Assembly (NCBI GenBank): GCA_019746095.1
Contig: JAIESL010000035.1
Span: forward strand, 1 to 64,000
Reading direction: 5' to 3'
DNA length: 64,000 nt
From: Caulobacteraceae bacterium
GTDB taxonomy: Bacteria; Pseudomonadota; Alphaproteobacteria; Caulobacterales; Caulobacteraceae
Below, one piece after another: positions 41,119-51,900 of this stretch (positions are counted from its first letter, which is position 1; every line of letters starts with the position of its first letter). The translations under genes and the position numbers were made by a program. The notes under the pieces are model-generated. The model worked only from the letters and a program-made list of their open reading frames with translations. It was not told the origin of the DNA and made no database searches.

Positions 41119-41241
41119 GGATCGGCCCCCGCCTTCAGAACGCCGTTACGCTTTCAGACCCGCGGGCCCCTGTCCATCACCATCGCCCGCAGGTTGTCGT
41201 GCCTTGCCGGGTTCAGATCAGACCGAGGCCGCATCACCCGG

Positions 41242-42873
41242 TCAGGGGACCGGGGCGGCCTCCGCACCTTGCGACAGCTGTGGCGGCCGTCGCTCATGGG
41301 TCCGCTGCTCATAGGCGTGGCCCAGAGACAGGATCCGGGCATCGTCCCATTTGCCGCCGATGAAGCTGATCCCGACCGGCATGCCCCGGTCGAAGCCCAT
41401 GGGCACGGTCAGGTGCGGATAGCCGGCGACCGCCGCCAGTGAGCTGGATGAACCCTGCGGATTGTCATTATCGTCGCGGTCATTGGTCCAGGCCCGCGAG
41501 GTCGTCGGCGCGACCAGGGCCACCACATTGTGCGTGGACATCATCCGGTCGATCCCCTCCGGCCCCGCCGCCCGGAACGAACGCGCGCGCGCCTCGACAT
41601 AGGCCGGGTCTTCCAGCCCTGACGTGGCCTCGGCGCGGATGAACAGCTCCTGGCCGAACAGCGGCGTCTCGCGCGGCTCGGCGGCGTTGAAGGCGATCAG
41701 GTCGGCCAAGGTCCGGGTCGGGACCTGCGTCGGGTCGGTCGAGGCCAGATAGGCGTTCAGATCGACCTTCAGCTCGGTCATCAGCACCTGGAAACTGGCC
41801 CCGACGGCCTGCAGGTCCGGGCCCTCGGTGATCTCGACCAGTTCGGCTCCCGCGTCGCGCATGGACTGCAAGGCCCGCTCGAACTCCGCCTGCGTCTCGG
41901 CCGAATAGTTGGCGATCAGGAACCGCATCACCCCGATCCGGGCACCGCTCAATGACCCGGCGTCCAGCGCAGCGCGATAGTCGACCTTGCGCGCATCGGC
42001 CTCGACGGTGGCGGGGTCCATCGGGTCGGATCCGGCGATGACGCTCAGCACGATGGCCGCGTCCTCGACCGTCGTCGTGATCGGTCCGGCGGTGTCCTGC
42101 GAATGGCTGATCGGCACAATGTGGGTGCGCGAAACCAGACCCACGGTCGGCTTGAACCCGACCACCCCATTGACCGAGGCCGGGCAGACGATCGAGCCGT
42201 TGGTCTCGGTGCCGATGGCGGCCGGGGCCAGACCCATGGCGACTGCCGTCGCGCTGCCCGAGGACGAGCCGCACGGGGTCCGCGCCGGATCGTAGGGGTT
42301 CAGCGTCTGCCCACCGACAGCACTCCAGCCGCTGATGGAATTGGTCGAGCGAATGTTGGCCCATTCGGACAGATTGGCCTTGCCCAGGATAACGGCCCCG
42401 GCCTCACGCAGCCGGGTGACCAGCGGGGCGTCCCGCCCGGGGGCATTGTCGACCAGCGCCAAAGAGCCGGCGGTTGTCGGCATGTCTGCCGTCTCGATAT
42501 TGTCCTTGAGCAGGATCGGCAGACCGCCAAGCGCACCGCCCGGGCTCGGCAGGGGCTGATCTCCCTGCAGGGCCGGACTGACCGCGATGACGGCGTTGAA
42601 GGGCTCCGGCCCGATCGTGTCGACGCTCCGGATCAGCACCAGCGAGCCTTCCAGCGCGCCCGTGCCCGGGTAATGCCCATCCACAATCGCCGCGACAGTC
42701 GGCGGCTGGAAAATCCGGCCGCCGTCCTCACCGGGCAGGGTCCAGCTTCCGTCGCCATTCGGTGTGGCACAGCCGCCGAGAGACAGCGCCGCCAGCGCCC
42801 CCGCAATCAGTCCTGCGCGGCGGGTGCCCGCGAACCGATCGTGCGATCGAGGAAGTCCAGATAGGTGCGCCAT
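41242..42873 (-). CDS. Amidase-signature family protein, predicted lipoprotein
   Basis: PILLKDNIETADMPTTAGS; GGQTLNPYDPARTPCGSSSGSATAVAMGLAPAAIGTETNGSIVCPA; lipobox ALSLGGCA. Confidence 0.93.
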   Translation of the reverse strand: MAHLSGLPRSHDRFAGTRRAGLIAGALAALSLGGCATPNGDGSWTLPGEDGGRIFQPPTVAAIVDGHYPGTGALEGSLVLIRSVDTIGPEPFNAVIAVSPALQGDQPLPSPGGALGGLPILLKDNIETADMPTTAGSLALVDNAPGRDAPLVTRLREAGAVILGKANLSEWANIRSTNSISGWSAVGGQTLNPYDPARTPCGSSSGSATAVAMGLAPAAIGTETNGSIVCPASVNGVVGFKPTVGLVSRTHIVPISHSQDTAGPITTTVEDAAIVLSVIAGSDPMDPATVEADARKVDYRAALDAGSLSGARIGVMRFLIANYSAETQAEFERALQSMRDAGAELVEITEGPDLQAVGASFQVLMTELKVDLNAYLASTDPTQVPTRTLADLIAFNAAEPRETPLFGQELFIRAEATSGLEDPAYVEARARSFRAAGPEGIDRMMSTHNVVALVAPTTSRAWTNDRDDNDNPQGSSSSLAAVAGYPHLTVPMGFDRGMPVGISFIGGKWDDARILSLGHAYEQRTHERRPPQLSQGAEAAPVP

Positions 42874-45065
42874 TGCTGCAGCTGCCTTTCGTTGCCACGC
42901 ACACCGTGGCGCTGGCCGGGATAGAGCATCATCTCGAACGGCACGCTGCGGCTCTGCAGACCGTCGATGATGCGGGTGGCGTTTTCGAAGATGACATTGT
43001 CGTCGGCCATGCCGTGAAGCAGCAGAAGCCGCCCGGTCAGCAGGTCCAGCTGGTCGAGGACGTCGGAGGCGGCATAGCCTTCGGGGTTGGCCCCGGGCGT
43101 CGACATGAAGCGTTCGGTGTAGTGGGTGTCGTAGAGGCTCCAGTCGGTGACGGGAGCCCCCGAAATGGCCGAGGTCAGGCCCATCGCCGGCTCGGTCAGC
43201 ATGTGCAGGGTCATGAAACCGCCATAGCTCCAGCCCATTGCCGAGATACGATGATCCGCAACAAATGGCAGCGACCTCAGATAGTTGATAGCCAATACCT
43301 GATCTTCGATCTCAGGTTGGCCCATGCGCAGATACAGGGCCTGTTTGAAGGCTGCCGAGCGGTCGCCCTCGCCGCGGTTGTCGAGGCGGAAAACGATATA
43401 GCCGGCCTCGGTCAACAGTTGATTGGTCGCGCCCTGCCAGCTGCGGCGGACGCCACCGCCGGAGGGACCACCATAGACCTGCATGACCACCGGATACTGT
43501 TTCGAGGGGTCAAAGCCGGGCGGGGTGGTCATCTGCCAGACCAGGGTCTCGCCATGGCTTTCCAGCGTGCCGAAGGTCACCGCACCGCGGCGTGAGACAT
43601 AGGGATAGATGGGATGGTCGGCATCGAGCCGGTTCTCCTCGATCCACCGCACGAAGGTCCCGTCGGCGCGATAGAGGGCCGACTGCGCCGGCGTGTTCAG
43701 GTCGGTGTAGTTGCCGACATAGGCCGTGCCCGTCCGGTTCATCGACGCGCCCCACCAGCCGCCACCCGGCGTCACCGCCACGGGCGTCACGGTCCGGCGC
43801 AGGCTGGCGCGGAACATCTGCTGTTCGATCGGCAGCTCCGCCCCGTCACGCATCGAGGCCGTGAAGAAGACCTCGCCCGTCCGCTGGTTGACCCCGTTCA
43901 GGGTCTTGACCGGCCAGTCGCCCGAGGTGATCGCCCGGATGCGGCGGCCGTCGCGGTTGTAGAGATAGAGGTGCCGCCAGCCTGTCTCTTCCGACGACCA
44001 GATGAAGTTGCCGTTTTCCAGGGGCGTGAAATCGTCGGTCAACGGCACCCAGGCATCCGAGGTCCGCGTCAGGATCACGCGCGAGGCCCCCGTCGCCGGG
44101 TCGACGCTCAGCAGGTCCAGCGTCTTCTGGTCGCGCGACTGGCGCTGGACATAGAGGGTGCGACCGTCAGCGGACCAGTCCACCCGCGCCAGGTAGATGT
44201 CGGGGTTGGCACCCAGGTCGACCTTCGTCCGCTGGCCGGAGTCCCGGTCATGCACAAACAGTTCAACCACCGCATTGGGCCGACCGGCGCGCGGATAGCG
44301 CTGCTCGATCACACTGGCCCCGCCGCCGGTGATGTCGAGCCGCGGAATGATGTCGACCGTGCTCTCGTCAGTGCGTTGCAGGGCGATGCGACGCTCGTCG
44401 GGGCTCCACCAGTAGCCGGTGTCGCGATTCATCTCTTCCTGGGCGATGAACTCGGCCGTGGCCCAGGTGATCAGGCCCTCGCCATCCGTCGTAACGGCCG
44501 TCTCGCGATTGCCGTTCAGGTCCAGGACAACCAGGTCCTGATCCCGGACAAAGGAGACAAAACTGCCCCGGGGCGAGACCTTGGCATCGATCTCGTCGGC
44601 CTCGGTCTCCGTCAGGCGGCGCACCGCCCCGCCCGCGCGTTCCGCGAGGAAGATGTCACCCTCCAGCGGGGCGAGGATGTAGCGGCCCTGCTGGTCCCAG
44701 GAATATTCGACCACGCCGCGCTGGCTGATCCGCATCCGCTCGCGCCGGGCCTTCTCGGCCTCGGACAGTTCGCCGGCGTCGGGGACCAGGGCCCGGGCGT
44801 CGATCAGCTTGAACGGCTCGCCCTCACCGGTTGGCGCGGCCCAAAGATCCAGCACGTCAACGTCGTCTTCCCGCGAGCGCAGGAAGGCCACCAGCTCTCC
44901 ATCCGGAGACAGGCTGACGCCGCGCGCCACCGGCCCGGCCAATGACGGATTGGCGAACACCCGCTCGGGCGTCAGGACCGCAGGATCCGCGGCTTGCGCC
45001 ATCACGGCGGTGAACGGCGAAAGGGCCGCGAGGAACAGGGTGGAGGCGAGGAGTTTGTTGCGCAT
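42807..45065 (-). CDS. S9 family peptidase (DPP IV-like)
   Basis: N-terminal DPPIV beta-propeller; catalytic GWSYGGFMTLHML; LLLLHGMADDNVIF; C-terminal GQRHGVRG. Start set at ATG 45065 (MRNKLLASTLFLAAL signal peptide). Confidence 0.92.
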   Translation of the reverse strand: MRNKLLASTLFLAALSPFTAVMAQAADPAVLTPERVFANPSLAGPVARGVSLSPDGELVAFLRSREDDVDVLDLWAAPTGEGEPFKLIDARALVPDAGELSEAEKARRERMRISQRGVVEYSWDQQGRYILAPLEGDIFLAERAGGAVRRLTETEADEIDAKVSPRGSFVSFVRDQDLVVLDLNGNRETAVTTDGEGLITWATAEFIAQEEMNRDTGYWWSPDERRIALQRTDESTVDIIPRLDITGGGASVIEQRYPRAGRPNAVVELFVHDRDSGQRTKVDLGANPDIYLARVDWSADGRTLYVQRQSRDQKTLDLLSVDPATGASRVILTRTSDAWVPLTDDFTPLENGNFIWSSEETGWRHLYLYNRDGRRIRAITSGDWPVKTLNGVNQRTGEVFFTASMRDGAELPIEQQMFRASLRRTVTPVAVTPGGGWWGASMNRTGTAYVGNYTDLNTPAQSALYRADGTFVRWIEENRLDADHPIYPYVSRRGAVTFGTLESHGETLVWQMTTPPGFDPSKQYPVVMQVYGGPSGGGVRRSWQGATNQLLTEAGYIVFRLDNRGEGDRSAAFKQALYLRMGQPEIEDQVLAINYLRSLPFVADHRISAMGWSYGGFMTLHMLTEPAMGLTSAISGAPVTDWSLYDTHYTERFMSTPGANPEGYAASDVLDQLDLLTGRLLLLHGMADDNVIFENATRIIDGLQSRSVPFEMMLYPGQRHGVRGNERQLQQWRTYLDFLDRTIGSRAPAAQD

Positions 45066-45489
45066 GCGGCGGACGCTAGCGGTCGTTTCGGCCGGCGTCA
45101 TCCCCGATTTCGCACGGCGGGTGGAGGGGGCGGGAATACACCATGGAGCCGGAAAAATCGGGCGCGATCGCTTGGGTGCCCCGGTACACCTCACCCGACC
45201 GGCCTCCGGGTCTGCATATCGTTGCCCTGCTGTGTCCCGAACCGTCAAAATTCCCTGTCCCCGTGGCCCTTTCACATAGAGGCACAGGGCTGCGTCAGCT
45301 TCGGTCGCAGGCCGGAGGGCGGCGGTCGGGCGAGGTCGGATCGGGGGGTGGGAAGACACGGTCAGGGGCGAGAAGGGATGCGATGATCAGGGGCGAGAAG
45401 ACAGCATCGGGCCGGGTGGCTGCGGAACATTTTCGACGCGACAACCGCATCCCTTCCCCACTCGCCTCTCACCCCCTAAGAAGCGCGCA

Positions 45490-46305
45490 ATGACCGACGT
45501 CGCCGCCTCTCCGCCGCCTGCGAAAGCATCCGCCTTCCATGAGCTGGAAGTGCTGTGGGTGCGTCACTGGACCGACCAGCTGTTCAGCTTCGCCATCGCC
45601 CGGCCCGAGGACTTCCGCTTCCGCTCCGGCGAGTTCGTGATGATCGGCCTGCCCGGTACAGACGGCGGCAAGCCGGTCCTGCGCGCCTATTCCATCGCCA
45701 GCCCCGGCTGGGCCGAGGAGCTGGAGTTCCTGTCGATCAAGGTCCCCGACGGCCCCCTGACCTCGCGCCTGCAGAAGATCCAGCCCGGCGACACTGTCCT
45801 GATGGGCAAGAAGCCGACCGGCACCCTGGTGCTGGATGCCCTGACCGGGGGTGAGCGGCTGTGGCTGATCGGAACCGGCACAGGCCTGGCCCCCTGGCTC
45901 AGCGTCGCCCGCGATCCGGACACCTACAGCCGCTTCGGCCATGTCGTGGTCTGCCACACGGTCCGCCACGCGGCCGACCTGACCTATCGCGACTTCCTGA
46001 CCTCCGGCATCCACGACGACCCGTTGATCGGCGAGGAGGCCAGGGCCCAGCTGACCTACTATCCGACCGTGACCCGCGAGCCGTTCGAACACCGCGGCCG
46101 GATCACCGACCGGATCAGTTCGGGTGCCCTGTTCGACGACCTCGGCCTGCCGCACGGCTTCTCGCCGGAGCACGACAGGGTGATGCTGTGTGGCTCCATG
46201 GCCATGATCAAGGAAACCGCCGAACTGCTGGAAGGCTTCGGCATGAAGGAAGGCTCGAACGCCGAGCCGGGCGACTATGTGCTGGAGCGCGCCTTTGTCG
46301 GATAG
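45490..46305 (+). CDS. fpr: Ferredoxin--NADP+ reductase
   Basis: FRSGEFVMIGLPG, LRAYSIASPGWAEELEFLSIKV, GTGTGLAPWLS, C-terminal DYVLERAFVG. Confidence 0.93.
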   Translation: MTDVAASPPPAKASAFHELEVLWVRHWTDQLFSFAIARPEDFRFRSGEFVMIGLPGTDGGKPVLRAYSIASPGWAEELEFLSIKVPDGPLTSRLQKIQPGDTVLMGKKPTGTLVLDALTGGERLWLIGTGTGLAPWLSVARDPDTYSRFGHVVVCHTVRHAADLTYRDFLTSGIHDDPLIGEEARAQLTYYPTVTREPFEHRGRITDRISSGALFDDLGLPHGFSPEHDRVMLCGSMAMIKETAELLEGFGMKEGSNAEPGDYVLERAFVG

Positions 46306-46621
46306 CGTCACGATCGATCCGCGCACCGCGCCGGAGAACTGCAGTTCCATGGTGGAGGTCCGTCAGGGCGTGGACGCCCTGGACCGCGCCCTCGTCGTGC
46401 TCCTGGCCGAGCGCCAGCGCTATATGGACGCCGCCGCCCGCATCAAGCCGGACCGCTCGGTGGTGCATGACGACGCCCGCATCGAGGATGTGGTCGCCAA
46501 GGTGCTGGCCGCCGCCGGCCCTGCGGGCCTGTCGCCCGCCATCGCCGAGCCGGTGTGGCGCACCCTGATCGACCGTTGCATCGCGCATGAGTTCGACGCG
46601 TTCGACCGGACGCGCGGTTAG
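46277..46621 (+). CDS. Chorismate mutase
   Basis: AroQ-like helical: VDALDRALVVLLAERQRYMDAAARIKPDRSVVHDDARIEDVVAKV. True start may be TTG 46295, overlapping the FNR stop. Confidence 0.82.
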   Translation: MCWSAPLSDSVTIDPRTAPENCSSMVEVRQGVDALDRALVVLLAERQRYMDAAARIKPDRSVVHDDARIEDVVAKVLAAAGPAGLSPAIAEPVWRTLIDRCIAHEFDAFDRTRG

Positions 46622-46627
46622 CGTCTA

Positions 46628-46679
46628 CTCCCCGCCGTGCAGGGAGCGGGACCATCCTGAGGCGAAGGCAAAGGATGGT
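46628..46679. repeat. Structured intergenic element with two consecutive hairpins
   Basis: CTCCC...GGGAG (46628-46646) and ACCATCCT-N13-AGGATGGT (46651-46679) between convergent stops. Confidence 0.5.
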
Positions 46680-46691
46680 GGAGTGGGCCGG

Positions 46692-47045
46692 CTACCCCCG
46701 CAGCGACCTGAGCATCAGCGCGTGCCGGTAGGCCGCCACATCGGCCAGGGCGATTTCCAGCGCGTCACGCACCCGGTCGAGCAGCGGCGGGGCTGTGGCC
46801 TTGTCCACGGCCTCGGCCGTCTGGCAGGCCTGTGCCAGCGCCCCCGCACCGATGCCCGCCGCCGCGCCGCGGATCGTGTGCACCCCGTCGCGCCAGCCCT
46901 CCTCGCGCACATCCAGCAGCGGCGACCACATCGCGGCCTGCTGGGCGAACAGGCCCAGCACCTCTTCCGTGATCGCGTCGTCGCCGCCGGTCATCCGTTC
47001 CAGCACGGTGAAGTCGACCGCGCCGGACAGGTCGCGCAACGCCAT
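46692..47045 (-). CDS. Hpt (histidine phosphotransfer) domain protein
   Basis: MALRDLSGAVDFTVLERMTGGDDAITEEVLGLFAQQA...VHTIRGAAAGIGAGALAQACQTAEA with Hpt motif. Start set at ATG 47045. Confidence 0.8.
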   Translation of the reverse strand: MALRDLSGAVDFTVLERMTGGDDAITEEVLGLFAQQAAMWSPLLDVREEGWRDGVHTIRGAAAGIGAGALAQACQTAEAVDKATAPPLLDRVRDALEIALADVAAYRHALMLRSLRG

Positions 47046-48514
47046 CAGCCCGCCGTCTCTTCGCCCTTGGCCAGTCGGGAGTTCCAGGCCGACCAGCCGA
47101 AATAGACGAGCAGGCCGACGGCGTTCCAGATCAGGAACCACATCTGGGTCCGGGCCGAGAGGCTGAAGAAGAAGACGATACAGCCGACGATGGTGATCCC
47201 GCCGACCAGCCACCACAGCGGGGCCTTGAACAGGCGCGGCCGGTGCGGATCGCGGATGCGCAGGACGATCAGGCAGACGCCCACCGCCGCAAAGGCCGCC
47301 AGGGTTCCGGCATTGGCCAGCGAAGCCAGTTCATCCAGCCGCATGACCCCGGCCAGTCCGGCCACCACGATGGCGGTGAAGATCGTCACCACCGCCGGCA
47401 CGCCGCGCGCTGACACCTTGGCCAGACGACGCGGCAGCAGGCCGTCACGCGCCATGCCGAGGAAGATGCGGCTCTGGCCGAACAGGAAGGCCAGCAGGAC
47501 GGTCGGCAGGGCGACCACGGCCGAGACCGCGATCCACTGCGCCGCCGTGCCCTGCCCCATTTCGCGCAGGATCAGGGCCAGGGGCTCGGGGCTTTCAGCG
47601 AAGCTGGCTACCGGCCGGGCACCGATCGCAGCAGCGGCCACGACCAGATAGAGGGCCGTGCACACAACCATCGAGCCGACGATGCCGATGGCCAGGTCAC
47701 GCTCGGGCCGTTTGGTCTCTTCCGCCGCCGTCGAGATGGCATCGAAGCCGTAGAAGGCGAAGAAGATGATGGCCGCCGCCGCCATGACCCCGGTCTGGAC
47801 CACGGGCTGGCCGGTGATCTGCTCGGCGAACGGCAGGGCCGGCGCGCCGAAGCCATTGGGCATGAAGGGGGTGAAGTTGGCAGGGTCGAAGGCCGGCAGG
47901 GCGATGGCCACAAAGGCGATCAGGGCAACGATCTTGATGACCACCAGGATGGCGTTCAGCGTGGCGCTCTCGCGGGTACCCAGCAGCAGCAGGCCCGTCA
48001 CCACGGCGATGATGAAGACGGCCGGCAGGTTTATCAGCCCGCCCTCGACGTGCGGTCCCGCCGCCAGCATGGCCGGCAGTTCAACGCCCATCCCGGCGAG
48101 GAAGCCGACCGCATAGCCCGACCAGCCCACGGCCACCGCCGACACCACCAGCGAGTATTCGAGGATCAGGCTCCAGCCCACGATCCAGGCGATCAGCTCG
48201 CCCAGCACGGCATAGGAATAGGTATAGGCGCTGCCTGCCGCCGGCATCATGGTCGAGAGTTCGGCATAGGCCAGGGCGGCGCAGGCGCAGACCAGTCCCG
48301 CCAGGGCGAAGCTGATCATCACCGCCGGTCCGGCCAGCCCGGCCCCGACCCCGATCAGGGTCAGGATGCCGGTGCCGACAATGGCACCGACGCCCAACGC
48401 CATCAGATGCGGCCAGCCCAGGGTCTTCTTCAGCGCCGGTCCGTCGTGCGGGGCCAGCATGGCGTCGATCGAGCGCCGGCGGTTCCAGAAGGCCATGGTC
48501 GTTTTCCCCGTCAC
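47045..48514 (-). CDS. APC-family amino acid permease
   Basis: GVGAIVGTGILTLIGVGAGLAGPAVMISFALAGLVCACAALAYAELSTMMPAAGSAYTYSYAVLGELIAWIVGWSLILEY. Confidence 0.92.
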   Translation of the reverse strand: MTGKTTMAFWNRRRSIDAMLAPHDGPALKKTLGWPHLMALGVGAIVGTGILTLIGVGAGLAGPAVMISFALAGLVCACAALAYAELSTMMPAAGSAYTYSYAVLGELIAWIVGWSLILEYSLVVSAVAVGWSGYAVGFLAGMGVELPAMLAAGPHVEGGLINLPAVFIIAVVTGLLLLGTRESATLNAILVVIKIVALIAFVAIALPAFDPANFTPFMPNGFGAPALPFAEQITGQPVVQTGVMAAAAIIFFAFYGFDAISTAAEETKRPERDLAIGIVGSMVVCTALYLVVAAAAIGARPVASFAESPEPLALILREMGQGTAAQWIAVSAVVALPTVLLAFLFGQSRIFLGMARDGLLPRRLAKVSARGVPAVVTIFTAIVVAGLAGVMRLDELASLANAGTLAAFAAVGVCLIVLRIRDPHRPRLFKAPLWWLVGGITIVGCIVFFFSLSARTQMWFLIWNAVGLLVYFGWSAWNSRLAKGEETAG

Positions 48515-48697
48515 CGCTCCCCGGCGGCTGATTCACAGGACCTTAGCCCGTCCTGCGACAAACCGAAACGGACCCCTGAATCTCCTTGCGCGCGAGCGGC
48601 ATTGCCATTAGGTACCCGCGCTCTCTGCAACCGGTCCCGGACCGGCGCACGCGCAGATCGCACGGGCCCTGCAAGGCTCCGCGCAGACGAATGGTCA

Positions 48698-48773
<76 letters not shown>

Positions 48774-48927
48774 TCGTCCTTTTCCACACCCCGTAGAAGG
48801 TGTCCCGGCGCGAGGCGGCGCATCTGCTGGACTTCCGCCCCCCGACAATGTTCATCTCCCCCGGCCAAGGACGCGGCCGCGGAGCGCGGCGGGAGACGTC
48901 CGCACATGTCCCCGGGGATGACACATC

Positions 48928-51900
48928 ATGAAGCGCGCTTTTCTGACCACGGTCGCCTTGCTGGCGATCGCCGGCGCCGCCGCTGCCCAGACGCCTCAAC
49001 CCGTCCCGCCGACCGCCGCCCCGCCCGTCCCCGGACCGGTCGAGCCGCAGGCGGCCGCCGTCGCCGCCCCGGCCGAGACGCCCAAATGGGACGTGCAGAA
49101 CCCGCCCGGGCCGGCGCGCGACATCTCCATTGATGTGACCCGCGGGACCTGGATGTCGCTGGACGTCAGCCCCGACGGCCAGACCATCGTCTTCGACATG
49201 CTGGGCGACATCTATGTCATGCCCGTCAGCGGCGGCGAGGCGCGGGCCATCGCCTCGGGCGTGGCCTGGGACATGCAGCCGAAATGGTCGCCCGACGGCC
49301 GCCACATCGCCTTCACCTCGGACCGGGCCGGCGGCGACAACATCTGGATCATGGAGGCCGACGGCTCCAACCCGACCCAGGTATCGAAAGAGAGCTTCCG
49401 CCTGCTGAACCAGCCGGAATGGTCGCCCGACGGCCAGTTCATCGTGGCGCGGAAACATTTCACCTCGTCCCGCTCGCTGGGGGCCGGCGAGCTGTGGATG
49501 TACCACCGCTCGGGCGGCAACGGCGTGCAGATGACCGAGCGCCGCACGCAGCAGAAGGACACGGGCGAGCCCGCCTTCTCGCCGGACGGCCGCTATGTCT
49601 ATTTCAGCGACGACGCCACGCCGGGGGCGACCTTCGAATACTCCAAGGACGTCAACGACCAGATCTACATCATTCGCCGTCTCGACCGCCAAACCGGCGA
49701 GATCGATCCCTATATCACCGGCCCCGGCGGTTCGATCCGTCCGACGCCCTCGCCCGACGGCCGGTCGATCGCCTTCATCCGCCGCGTTCGCTACCAGTCG
49801 ACCCTCTATGTCATGGACATCGAGTCCGGGCGCGAGACCGCGATCTTCTCGGGCCTCGACCGCGACCTGCAGGAAACCTGGGCCATCCACGGCGTCTATC
49901 CGGCGATCAGCTGGACCCCCGACAACCGCTCCATCGTCTTCTGGGCCGACGGCCGCATCCAGCGCGTCGAGGTCGCCAGCCAGGCGGTCGCGGACATTCC
50001 CTTCCATGTCGCCGATACACGCCGGGTGCAGGACACGGTCCGCTTCCCCGTCGAGGTCGCGCCGGACACCTTCGACGTCCGCATGATCCGCTGGGCCCGC
50101 CCCTCGCCGGACGGGACAAAGGTGGTCTTCGAGGCCCTCGGTAATCTGTGGATCCGCGACCTGCCGACCGGGACCGCGCGCCGGCTGACGCGCCAGAACG
50201 ACCATTTCGAACTCTATCCCAACTGGTCCCGCGACGGCCGCTCCATCGTCTATACGACCTGGGACGACCAGGCGCTTGGCTCGGTCCGGGTGGTCCCGGT
50301 CTCGGGCGGCGTCGGCCGCGTCGTGACCCCGCGCCCCGGCCACTATGTCGAGCCGGTGTTCTCGCCGGACGGTCGCACGGTGGTCTATCGCGCCACCGGC
50401 GGCGGCTCGCTGATGTCGGCCCTGTGGACCCGCGATCCCGGCATCTATCGTATCCCGACGGCTGGCGGAGAGCCGGTCCTTGTGACCGAAGAGGGATCGC
50501 GGCCCCAGTTCGCCGCTGAAGACGACCGCCTGTTCCTGTCCAGCCGCGAAGGGACCAGCCAGACCCTGATCTCGGTCGATCTGGACGGCAGCGACGAACG
50601 CACCCACCTGACCTCGGAATGGGCCAGTGAATTCGCCGTCTCACCCGACGGGAACTGGATCGGCTGGACCGAGCGGTTCAACGCCTATGTCGCCCCCTTC
50701 GTCATGGCGGGCCGGCCCGTCGCCATCAGCGCCGAAGGCAAGTCCCTGCCCCAGGCCCGGGTCACCCGCGACGCCGGCGAATGGCTGAGCTGGTCGGGCG
50801 ACTCGCAGCGGCTGCAGTGGTCGCTGGGGCCGGAACTGTTCACCCGCGACCTGAACCAGGCCTTCACCTTCGTCGACGGCGCGCCGGACGAACTGCCCAA
50901 GCCGGACGAGGCCGGTATCAACCTCAGCTTCAGCGCCCAGGCGGACATGCCCGAAGGCCGGATGGCCCTGACGGGTGCCCGACTGATCACCATGAACGGG
51001 ACCGAGGTGATCGAGAACGGCGTCGTCATCGTCAACGGCAACCGGATCGAGGCCATCGGTCCGGCGTTCAGCACCCCGGTGCCGGCCGGCGTCCCGGTCA
51101 TGGACATGGCCGGCAAGACCATCATGCCGGGCCTGATCGACGCCCACTGGCACGGCCCCATGGGGTCGGACGAGATCATCCCCGAACAGAGCTGGGTCAA
51201 CTACGGCTCACTGGCCTTCGGTGTGACCACGATCCACAACCCCTCGGCCGACACCAGCGAGATCTTCGCCCACAGCGAACTCGGCCGGACCGGCCGTGTC
51301 GTGGCACCGCGCATCTTCTCGACCGGCACCATCCTGTACGGGGCCACCACCGCCTTCACCGCCCAGATCGACGGCCTCGACGATGCCCTGTCGACCCTGC
51401 GACGCATGCAGGCGGCCGGAGCCTGGAGCGTCAAGAGCTACAACCAGCCCCGGCGTGACCAGCGCCAGCAGGTCATAGAAGCGGCGCGCCAGCTGAATGT
51501 GATGGTGGTGCCGGAGGGCGGCTCGCTGTTCCAGCACAATATGTCGATGATCGTCGACGGCCACACCACGATCGAGCATTCGATCCCGCTGGCCCGACTG
51601 TATGACGACGTCCACCAGCTGTGGCGGCAGACCGGCGTGGCTTACAATCCGACCCTGGCGGTGGCCTTTGGCGGCAGCTACGGCGAGAACTACTGGTACC
51701 AGGAGAGCGAGGTCTGGAACCATCCGATCCTGACCCAGTATGTCCCGCGCCGACTCCTGGACGCCCGTGCCCGCCGGCCGGTGACCCTGCCCGACAATGA
51801 GTGGAACCACATCTCTGTTGCCCGTGAGGCCACGCGCCTGTCCGAACAGGGGGTCGCCGTCCTCATCGGCGCCCACGGTCAGCGCGAAGGCCTGGCAGCG

